A stretch of DNA of 14,720 bases from a candidate division LCP-89 bacterium (GTDB lineage: Bacteria > Electryoneota > B3-LCP), in assembly GCA_025774735.1 (NCBI GenBank), contig JALGZU010000129.1:1-14720 (forward strand). The letters are read 5' to 3'. How positions within the stretch are numbered: the stretch's first letter is position 1; each line of letters starts with the position of its first letter. The translations under genes and the position numbers were made by a program. The notes under the pieces were generated by a model. The model worked only from the letters and a program-made list of their open reading frames with translations. It was not told where the DNA came from and searched no databases. Shown here piece by piece: positions 1 through 5,806 of this stretch.

Positions 1-434
1 AAGCTCGGCGTCGTGGTGCTCCAGGTGGTGCTGCCATCCCAGAAAACCACGTCACACTGGGTCATGTTACTGGTTCCCGGTTGATACCAGGCGGTGGTGG
101 TGGCCAGAGCTCCGCCGCTGCTCCCCGGATTCCAGCACATGTCGTTCTGGCCGTTGAAGGTAGCGTCGATGACGCTGGTAGGGCCCGCGTAGTTGAAGGC
201 AAAATTGGCTCCGCCCGCGGACCAGGAGTTCATGGCCGAGGTCAACGCAGCCAGTTCGTCCGGCGCGCTGGGATCGGCACAGTTAGGATTGACTTTCATA
301 TCAACGGTGATGGGATTACCGCCCAGCCAGTTCCAATCGATACCCCAGAGGACATAGGCCGACGCAGGTGCAGAGATCAACAACAGACCCAGCAACACCA
401 GCATCAGCTTCGCAATCGTTTTATGCATAATCAT
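1..434 (-). CDS. Probable matrixin-like secreted metalloprotease, N-terminal part (cut by the window edge)
   Basis: This frame is open from the left edge to an ATG at 432-434; a second in-frame ATG at 426-428 is an equally good start. A GAGGAAGG sequence lies just upstream and could serve either. The protein begins with a clear signal peptide (basic start, leucine-rich core, cleavage near APASA/Y at about residue 26). The mature part contains MNSWSAGGANFAF, GGALATTTAWY and QCDVVFWDG, which resemble the beginning of matrixin/reprolysin catalytic domains. There a Trp-containing helix and an E/QCDIVF strand precede the HExxH zinc site. That site would lie beyond the left edge, so protease activity is inferred, not seen. 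It lies 49 bp downstream of another secreted-protein gene on the same strand, so the two are probably cotranscribed. Confidence 0.72.
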   Translation of the reverse strand, partial: MIMHKTIAKLMLVLLGLLLISAPASAYVLWGIDWNWLGGNPITVDMKVNPNCADPSAPDELAALTSAMNSWSAGGANFAFNYAGPTSVIDATFNGQNDMCWNPGSSGGALATTTAWYQPGTSNMTQCDVVFWDGSTTWSTTTPS

Positions 435-483
435 GATCCTTCCTCGCGTTTTCAGGTGTCAGCTTGCAGGCCCCGGGGGCCGG

Positions 484-957
484 TTACCGGGTTGTGGTCT
501 CTACCATTTGGCGAAACTGCTCGACGGTCATGCGGTACTCGGGAATGGCCTCCCCTTCGACCCGGAGGGCGCCTTTCTCCCACCCGTAAATCCAGGTTTG
601 GCCGGTCTCCTTGGTGAAGGTGTGGATGATCAGATCCATTCCGGGCGCGAGCGTCGGAGTATCGCTGACTTTCTGGATGATGCCGTCAACGGTGCCGCCG
701 GGGATCTGCAGGACCAGCTCCCGGTCCACCGTTTCACCCTTGAATTGATCGCGAACGTCCAGGATCACGTAGGTAAAAATGGAGGTGTGCTCCAGGTTCC
801 ATGCACTTTCGACGGACCGGACTGTGCCCAGCACAATCGCCTCGGAATTGAGGATCAGATCTTCTTTGCTCAGATCCATCAGCAAGGCTGAACTTGTTCC
901 AGTTACTAGCAAAAGGCACAGAATTACCACTGCGGTGTTGGCAGGTACTCGCATCAT
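484..957 (-). CDS. Small secreted protein of unknown function, partner of the matrixin-like gene
   Basis: A 157-residue protein with a signal peptide (hydrophobic core at about 8-20, cleavage near TSSA/L at 24). The mature part is a compact beta-rich domain with SEAIVLGTVRSVESAW, a TYVILDVRDQFKG strand, LQIPGGTVDG and VSDTPTLAPGMDLI. I recognise this pattern as a domain of uncharacterised secreted proteins that occur beside or fused to matrixin-type proteases, but I cannot name a family with certainty. The start is ATG ATG at 957/954, with AGGAG placed 6 nt before 957. The gene precedes the matrixin-like gene by 49 bp and has its own promoter candidate at 1037-1065. An inhibitor, chaperone or accessory domain for the protease would fit the context, but this is inference only. 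Confidence 0.8.
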   Translation of the reverse strand: MMRVPANTAVVILCLLLVTGTSSALLMDLSKEDLILNSEAIVLGTVRSVESAWNLEHTSIFTYVILDVRDQFKGETVDRELVLQIPGGTVDGIIQKVSDTPTLAPGMDLIIHTFTKETGQTWIYGWEKGALRVEGEAIPEYRMTVEQFRQMVETTTR

Positions 958-1036
958 CGCCCTCTCCTCAAGTTTGCGATATTTCCGATATATAATATAA
1001 CGAGCTTGACAGCATAATGGTTGGAGCTGTCACATA

Positions 1037-1065
1037 AATTTAACAAATTTTTTGTGGAAAGTCAA
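1037..1065 (-). promoter_or_regulatory. Sigma70-type promoter for the secreted-protein/matrixin pair
   Basis: Read on the minus strand there is TTGACT (1060-1065), a 17-nt spacer and TAAATT (1037-1042), inside a markedly AT-rich stretch. Transcription would start near 1030, giving a leader of about 70 nt before the ATG at 957. Confidence 0.5.
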
Positions 1066-1132
1066 GACACAATTTAAAAAGTATAGTATTTTTATTATTG
1101 TCGAATTTCCAGAATGAACCGGGCCACCTTAA

Positions 1133-1144
1133 CAGACCGGTCTG
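1133..1144. promoter_or_regulatory. Perfect 12-bp palindrome, possible operator
   Basis: CAGACCGGTCTG is its own reverse complement. It lies between the end of the lipid-kinase gene and the promoter at 1037-1065, about 70 bp upstream of that promoter's -35. No T-run follows on either strand, so it is not a rho-independent terminator. A regulator binding site is possible; no regulator gene is adjacent. Confidence 0.25.
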
Positions 1145-1170
1145 CTATGTATCAGGTTTGAGAGGAGTGA

Positions 1171-2070
1171 TCAGGTTTGGAGAACCAGGGGAACTATCTG
1201 GGGGAGGGTCTTGACGTGGATCTCCTTTCCGCCCGGGAAAGGATCACCGTCAACGTGGATAGGACCTTCGAATGAGCGCTCGATCACAGCTTCGCGCATC
1301 TGCTTGTGGAGATAGCCGGGGATACGCTGTATAGTCCCATTGAACATGTTGGGGAGATTGAACAGAGCTTCTTTAAAGGGCAGCCGATGGATGACGCAGA
1401 GGTCAAGCAGGCCGTCGTCGGCCTGGGCTTGCGGAGCGATTACAGCGCCGCCGCCGTAACCGCGCGTGTTGGAGAAGGTGAGCAGGAGAGGGTTGCCGCT
1501 GTACGCCTCTTCTCCGTTGACCCGGACGATCGTTTTGACCAGTTGGTAATCGAAATAGGCTTTGACGCCGTGATAGAAATAGGATCCGATGCCGCGAACC
1601 GTGCTGCGGGAGTAGCGGTCGCTCAGGTCCGCATCCATGCCGCAGCCAAACGTAACCATAAAGAGATGATCATCGGCCATGCCCACGTCACAGCGGACGA
1701 TCTTTGGGTTGAGCAGTTTCTCACAGGCTTGTTCCAGGTTCAATGGGATGTTCCAGTGGCGGGCGAATCCGTTGCCGGATCCGGCGGGAATGATGCCGAC
1801 GCAGATATCCCGTCCCAGGACTCCCTTGACGATTTCGTTCAGAGTGCCATCTCCGCCCACGGCCACGATGAAGTCGCTGCCCCGATCAGCTTCTTCCCGG
1901 GCCAGCCGAGTGCCTTCTCCCTTGCGGGTGGTGACGAGAATTTTGTAGTCCCGGCTGGTGGCTCCCCAGATGCGGTCGATCAGGCGGATAGCGCTGCGTT
2001 TTCCCCCCAGGGTTCCGGACCGGGGATTCAGGATAAAGGTGGTGCGGATGAAGTTGGTTTCAGATTTCAT
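1171..2070 (-). CDS. Diacylglycerol/sphingosine-kinase family lipid kinase (DagK/YegS-like)
   Basis: A 299-residue protein of the usual length for bacterial DagK/YegS/BmrU proteins, which phosphorylate a lipid hydroxyl using ATP. The N-terminal domain has NPRSG (15-19), the nucleotide-binding VGGDGTLNE (71-79) and GSGNGFAR (97-104). The C-terminal domain has APQAQADDGLLD (212-223) and a late VDGDP (273-277), the position of the family's acidic metal or catalytic residues. All key motifs are intact. The exact lipid substrate cannot be predicted. The start is the ATG at 2070; no Shine-Dalgarno is visible. It begins 18 bp after the trmB stop and in the same reading frame as trmB, so translation probably depends on ribosomes terminating on trmB. 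It is the last gene of a three-gene operon. Confidence 0.9.
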   Translation of the reverse strand: MKSETNFIRTTFILNPRSGTLGGKRSAIRLIDRIWGATSRDYKILVTTRKGEGTRLAREEADRGSDFIVAVGGDGTLNEIVKGVLGRDICVGIIPAGSGNGFARHWNIPLNLEQACEKLLNPKIVRCDVGMADDHLFMVTFGCGMDADLSDRYSRSTVRGIGSYFYHGVKAYFDYQLVKTIVRVNGEEAYSGNPLLLTFSNTRGYGGGAVIAPQAQADDGLLDLCVIHRLPFKEALFNLPNMFNGTIQRIPGYLHKQMREAVIERSFEGPIHVDGDPFPGGKEIHVKTLPQIVPLVLQT

Positions 2071-2088
2071 GTGGTTGTCAGAGCATAC

Positions 2089-2775
2089 TCAATCTTTCTT
2101 TGTAAACCGCAGAAAACGCACAGTTTCTCCAGCGGCGCGCTTTTTTTTCTCAAACCGGCTCATGGGACGCTCATGTCCGGGATTGTCATTATAGAAGGGC
2201 GGCGGCAGCGCGCTTTCCAAGCGGGGGTGTTCCTCGAAGAGGCGTAATATGTTAAAAAAGTACTCGGTGTGGTCGCTGGCGACTTCGATATACCCTCCGG
2301 ATGCGATGATGGAAACCAGCCAGTTCAGGGTGTCCGGACGGAAGAAACGGTGGTGCTTGTGCTTCTTTTTGGGCCAGGGATCGGGATGATTGACCAGAAT
2401 CCGGTCGAAACAGCCAGGCGGGAACAACTCATCGTTGAGCAGTTCCAGATTCACCCTCAATAGAGCCGCGTTTACAGCCCCGATTCTCTCCAGACGTTTG
2501 ATAGCCTTGCGGACCCTGTAAGGCCTCCGTTCGATGCCCAGGAAGCCGGTTTCCGGGTGGCTCCGGACCAGCTCTTCCAGCACCTCCCCGTGGCCGAAAC
2601 CGATCTCCAGAAAGGTCTCTGCACACTCCGGGAAGCGGATGCGCGGATCCAGCGGAAGGTCGGTAGGTTGGAAGGTCCAGACATAGTCCGAATTGAACGA
2701 CTTCTCATTCTGCTTGCATACCCGGTGCAGATACCAGGTACGGTACTCCTCAGGCGGCCCGTATTTTTCACTCAT
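2089..2775 (-). CDS. trmB: tRNA (guanine46-N7)-methyltransferase
   Basis: A 228-residue cytoplasmic enzyme that places m7G at position 46 of the tRNA variable loop using S-adenosylmethionine. The SAM-binding motif is FLEIGFGHGE (55-64), followed by the acidic end of strand 2 at GIERR (80-84). The TrmB signature PDPWPKKKH (131-139) and the C-terminal SRFEKK (206-211), the counterpart of the family's TxFE motif, are present. Length and motif order match the family, so the call is firm. The start ATG at 2775 overlaps the stop of the upstream membrane-protein gene by 4 bp (ATGA), which implies translational coupling in one operon. The downstream lipid-kinase gene follows after 18 bp. Confidence 0.96.
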   Translation of the reverse strand: MSEKYGPPEEYRTWYLHRVCKQNEKSFNSDYVWTFQPTDLPLDPRIRFPECAETFLEIGFGHGEVLEELVRSHPETGFLGIERRPYRVRKAIKRLERIGAVNAALLRVNLELLNDELFPPGCFDRILVNHPDPWPKKKHKHHRFFRPDTLNWLVSIIASGGYIEVASDHTEYFFNILRLFEEHPRLESALPPPFYNDNPGHERPMSRFEKKKRAAGETVRFLRFTKKD

Positions 2776-3455
2776 GCCCTATCAACACATCCCACGTTAT
2801 TCGCTCTGCGCATCATGACAATGAATAGCACGGTTCCCGCGATCAAACCGGCCGAGAAGAGATCCCAGCGAAAGGGCGCGGGGAGGCCACCAGCGACGAT
2901 GTTGGGGGCGTCCCAGATGAAGGAGCCGATAATGATGAGCCCGGCGGCGATCTCGGCCCACCAGGCCCAGCGAGGGAAGCGTGGCGTCATCCCCCGGTCC
3001 TCCCGTGAGACGATCCAGAAGCCCACCCAGATCATGACCGCCGAAACCAGCATGGGAGCCAGACAGGGGCCCACCCAGGGCAGAGGGATGAGAAAAAGGA
3101 TGTCCCAGGTCAGCAGGGATTCCGGCCAGCCAATGAGAAGCTTCAACCAAGCGTAATACATAATGTCCCAGATGCCGAAACAGATCAACAGGATAGCGAA
3201 ACGTTCGATTTTGCTGCGGCCGACCAGGATGCCGACCGCCGCCAACATGACAATGGTGGCAGCTTCGCGCCCCAGTTCGACCGTCATGATCGGCGACGGT
3301 CCGGGTTTAAGGGGAAAGGCAAAACCTTCCGGGTAAAAGATCTGGCGTAGGTAGACGACCACCGCGGCTTCGAGGTAGGCCATGGCGGCAGCAAAAACAA
3401 CGATCCAGAAGAGGATCACCGTGCTTCTATTACGCCGGGATGATCGGTCGTTCAT
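2772..3455 (-). CDS. Conserved six-helix membrane protein of unknown function
   Basis: I take the start as the ATG at 3455, giving 227 residues. The frame stays open to 3545, but the only earlier starts (TTG at 3545, ATG at 3539) fall inside the -35 and spacer of a good promoter at 3517-3545, so they cannot be in the transcript. No strong Shine-Dalgarno precedes 3455. The protein is mostly hydrophobic, with about six membrane segments (roughly 12-33, 58-77, 83-105, 117-143, 164-183, 197-217). Trp/Pro-rich loops such as GWPESLLTWDILFLIPLPW and an early MAYLEAAVVVYLRQIFYPEG resemble a conserved uncharacterised membrane family. No catalytic motif is evident. It is the first gene of the operon with trmB and the lipid kinase. 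Confidence 0.8.
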   Translation of the reverse strand: MNDRSSRRNRSTVILFWIVVFAAAMAYLEAAVVVYLRQIFYPEGFAFPLKPGPSPIMTVELGREAATIVMLAAVGILVGRSKIERFAILLICFGIWDIMYYAWLKLLIGWPESLLTWDILFLIPLPWVGPCLAPMLVSAVMIWVGFWIVSREDRGMTPRFPRWAWWAEIAAGLIIIGSFIWDAPNIVAGGLPAPFRWDLFSAGLIAGTVLFIVMMRRANNVGCVDRA

Positions 3456-3516
3456 CGTACTTGAATGGGAGTTACATTTTGTTCTGCCGCTATTCCGCTC
3501 GAAACGGGTGAAAGGC

Positions 3517-3545
3517 AATATAGCGAAATCGTGAGTCATTCGCAA
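3517..3545 (-). promoter_or_regulatory. Sigma70-type promoter for the membrane protein-trmB-lipid kinase operon
   Basis: Read on the minus strand: TTGCGA (3540-3545), 17-nt spacer, TATATT (3517-3522). Transcription should begin near 3510, leaving a leader of about 55 nt before the ATG at 3455. It is back to back with the plus-strand promoter at 3591-3619. Confidence 0.65.
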
Positions 3546-3590
3546 GTGGATTGAGGTTAAAATAAAAATGACCAGTGAAAAAAATTGTTC

Positions 3591-3619
3591 TTGCTTTTGG
3601 GAAATAAATGTGTTATATT
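3591..3619 (+). promoter_or_regulatory. Sigma70-type promoter for the secreted-protein/T9SS pair
   Basis: TTGCTT (3591-3596), 17-nt spacer, TATATT (3614-3619). Predicted start of transcription is near 3626, about 40 nt before the ATG at 3665. It excludes the earlier in-frame ATG at 3608, which lies within the promoter. Confidence 0.6.
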
Positions 3620-3664
3620 CTATATGATGTAAGTTGGGGCAATATACCCAAACGAGGAGAAATT

Positions 3665-4525
3665 ATGCATTTGAGAGGATTCAGCGCTCTCCTGCTGACC
3701 CTTATGTTGCTCATGCCTTTGCCGTGCCCTGCGGACGATTCGGGACCCTCGAACACCGTGGGATTCTGGAAGACCGATGTACAGCACGGCTACACACAGA
3801 TGTCCTTTCCCCTGCTGCCTGATGACAAATCGCTGGACAACGTCCTGGGCGACCAGTTGACGGGCGGCAGCACTTCGGGAGAGTCGGATCAGATTCTCCG
3901 CTGGAACGCCGCCGGAGGCCGCTACGAAATGAGTTGGTTCAACTCGGGCGCGCTCAGTTGGGAAGGCGAGATCGAAACGTTATCTGAGGCTGAGAGTTAT
4001 TGGGTCTACGTTCAGGAGTCCAGCCCAACCCAGCAAACCATCGTCACCTATGGCAACGTGGTTGAGACGGCTTCGTACGACATGGGCACGATGACTCCGG
4101 GTTACAACGCCATCGGCTCGGTCTGGGCTGTCTCGGCACCTCTATCCAGCTCCGGGTTGGACGGATTCGAAGGCGGTCTGTATCTCTTTCTGTCCGACCT
4201 GATCATGGGCTACGACGCATCCACGGGAAGCTATCGCTACGCCTGGCAGGACGGCAGCAGCAACTGGCAGGGTGATCTCACGGAGCTCGAGCCGCTCATG
4301 GGATACTGGATCTACATCGCTCCGGGACATACCGGTTTCGACTGGTCTAATTACTACCAGCCGAATCCTATCGCCGGCAGCGGCCTGCTCATCAACGGGA
4401 ACGTTCCTGCAACCAACCTGACTCGAGTCCGGCCAGGAATGCCACCCATTCCCAATCCAGAGAACTTTGAGATGAATCAATCACCCCCCTCACAAGCCAC
4501 CTCAGCGAAAGGAGGTGTGCAGTAA
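3665..4525 (+). CDS. Secreted protein with two copies of a W-G-YW-Y repeat domain, function unknown
   Basis: A 286-residue exported protein. The start at 3665 is set by GAGGAG at 3654-3659 (5 nt spacing) and by the signal peptide that begins there (leucine-rich core, cleavage near CPA/D at 23). The rest is two related units. Unit 1 is at about 42-118 with SDQILRWNAAGGRY, WEGEIETL and YWVYV. Unit 2 is at about 147-220 with SDLIMGYDASTGSY, WQGDLTEL and YWIYI. They align almost without gaps over about 42 residues, so the domain is an internal duplication. A proline-rich tail of about 40 residues follows, without a sorting domain or catalytic motif. Such domains occur in surface proteins of FCB-related bacteria, but I cannot assign a role. 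The stop overlaps the ATG of the next gene (TAATG). Confidence 0.85.
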   Translation: MHLRGFSALLLTLMLLMPLPCPADDSGPSNTVGFWKTDVQHGYTQMSFPLLPDDKSLDNVLGDQLTGGSTSGESDQILRWNAAGGRYEMSWFNSGALSWEGEIETLSEAESYWVYVQESSPTQQTIVTYGNVVETASYDMGTMTPGYNAIGSVWAVSAPLSSSGLDGFEGGLYLFLSDLIMGYDASTGSYRYAWQDGSSNWQGDLTELEPLMGYWIYIAPGHTGFDWSNYYQPNPIAGSGLLINGNVPATNLTRVRPGMPPIPNPENFEMNQSPPSQATSAKGGVQ

Positions 4526-5703
4526 TGAAACGGACTTTTCTGGTAATTGCAGCGGTAGCAATTGCGGCCTGGGCGCTGCACGCTCAGCCCTACATGTTCA
4601 CGACGACCAACTACGCCTCGGGATTCTTCGGGGTCGTCGCGGATGAAAACGGACAACCGTTATCGTCAGGATCGGTCATCCATTTAATCTGGGATTCAGC
4701 CGGTGACGGGATGGATGCACCTTCCACGGAACCCGGCTCCATGGGCATGCCCACGGATGACGATATTTTAATCGGCGTCTGCGAAGTCGGTTTCACCGGC
4801 GGCGCGCCGTCTTCAGGCAATTTCGTCCTTCCGGGTACGGCCCCCACCGACGGTGGCTGGTGCTACCTGCGGGCGTTCAACGCGACGATACCGATAGCGG
4901 GTACCTGGTATTCAGAATCCAACGCCATCTACAACATCCCCCCGATGGAGGATCCCGTCATTTACGGAATTCAATTCCCTGCGACGATGACAGAGATTCT
5001 GGGAGATACACCGGTTATCACCGTCAGCGCGATTCCGGCCAATCCTCCCATCATCATCCCTGCCGCGGGAGGATCCTTCGACTATACCGTTGAACTTGCA
5101 AACACCACCCAGGACCCGGTGCTCTACGACGCATGGATCGACGTCATCTTACCGAACGGCTCGATCTTCGGACCCATCATCACCCGCACCGATCTCAATT
5201 TGCCAGGGGGTGGCAGCTTGATCCGGCAACTCAGCCAGACCGTCCCCGGCGGGGCTCCCGGTGGTGTCTACACCCTCATGGTTCATACGGGTGATTTCAC
5301 GACGAGTGATATCATCGACGAGCACGGTTTTCCGTTTGAAAAAACAGGAACAGTTGACAGCGACGGCCAGGGGAATACCCTGGGCAACTGGATTAGCGCA
5401 GGATGGGATGATGGCGAACTCACCACGGTGGCCATCCCGGACATTTACTTCATGGCTCCCCCCTATCCCAACCCGTTTAACCCGACTGCGCAGATTCAAT
5501 TCGGCCTGCCCGAGAACTCTCACGTCCGTATCGACGTGTACAACATCCTGGGCAGCCGCGTCACGACGCTCATAGACCGGAACCTGGCCGCGGGATACCA
5601 CAATGTCCAGTGGAAGGCGCCCAATGTCGCCTCCGGACTCTACCTGGTTCAGATGAAAGCGGGAGGATTCGTCCATACCAAGAAAGCCTTCCTGCTTAAG
5701 TAA
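4525..5703 (+). CDS. Secreted protein with C-terminal type IX secretion (type A) sorting domain
   Basis: A 392-residue protein preceded by AAAGGAGG (4508-4515, 9 nt before the ATG). A signal peptide (MKRTFLVIAAVAIAAWALHA, cut at about 20) takes it across the inner membrane. The last 80 residues (313-392) form a type A T9SS sorting domain: PYPNPFNPTAQIQFGLPE, VRIDVYNILGSRV, then AAGYHNVQW, ASGLYLVQMKAGG and a terminal lysine. In T9SS organisms this domain directs export through the outer membrane and is cleaved, leaving the product surface-bound or released. The middle (about 160-280) looks like an immunoglobulin-like beta domain with FDYTVELANTTQDPVLYDAWI. The N-terminal region (about 24-150) is an unassigned beta-rich domain. 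No enzyme motif is seen. It is translationally coupled to the upstream gene and ends just before a strong terminator. Confidence 0.9.
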   Translation: MKRTFLVIAAVAIAAWALHAQPYMFTTTNYASGFFGVVADENGQPLSSGSVIHLIWDSAGDGMDAPSTEPGSMGMPTDDDILIGVCEVGFTGGAPSSGNFVLPGTAPTDGGWCYLRAFNATIPIAGTWYSESNAIYNIPPMEDPVIYGIQFPATMTEILGDTPVITVSAIPANPPIIIPAAGGSFDYTVELANTTQDPVLYDAWIDVILPNGSIFGPIITRTDLNLPGGGSLIRQLSQTVPGGAPGGVYTLMVHTGDFTTSDIIDEHGFPFEKTGTVDSDGQGNTLGNWISAGWDDGELTTVAIPDIYFMAPPYPNPFNPTAQIQFGLPENSHVRIDVYNILGSRVTTLIDRNLAAGYHNVQWKAPNVASGLYLVQMKAGGFVHTKKAFLLK

Positions 5704-5750
5704 AGATAATCTGAGGCCGATCCCGCCAGTCGACCGGCCAGCACTTACAG

Positions 5751-5784
5751 AAAATGCGGTCATCTTTTTGGATGGCCGCATTTT
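5751..5784. terminator. Strong rho-independent terminator, usable from both strands
   Basis: A 14-bp stem (5751-5764 with 5771-5784, one G-T pair) closes a 6-nt TTTTTG loop. The arms end in AAAA and TTTT, so each strand offers a U-tract. It lies between two converging genes (ends at 5703 and 5807) and can stop transcription from either side. Confidence 0.85.
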
Positions 5785-5806
5785 CACGTTCAGGCTAGGT
5801 GATCTT

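Noticed and set aside
1306..2247. Plus-strand ORF of 313 codons
   Set aside because: It lies opposite the lipid-kinase gene and the end of trmB, whose family motifs are intact. Its translation has no recognisable domain; it is an antisense shadow in GC-rich coding DNA.
3456..3545. N-terminal extension of the membrane-protein gene to a TTG at 3545
   Set aside because: The TTG is part of the -35 box and the extension covers the promoter; the extra 30 residues are polar and unlike the rest.
3608..3664. Earlier start for the repeat-containing secreted protein
   Set aside because: It lies in the promoter and would put 19 polar residues before the signal peptide. GAGGAG and the signal peptide fix the start at 3665.
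5149..5787. Minus-strand ORF of 212 codons
   Set aside because: It covers the T9SS sorting domain on the other strand and would start within the terminator hairpin.
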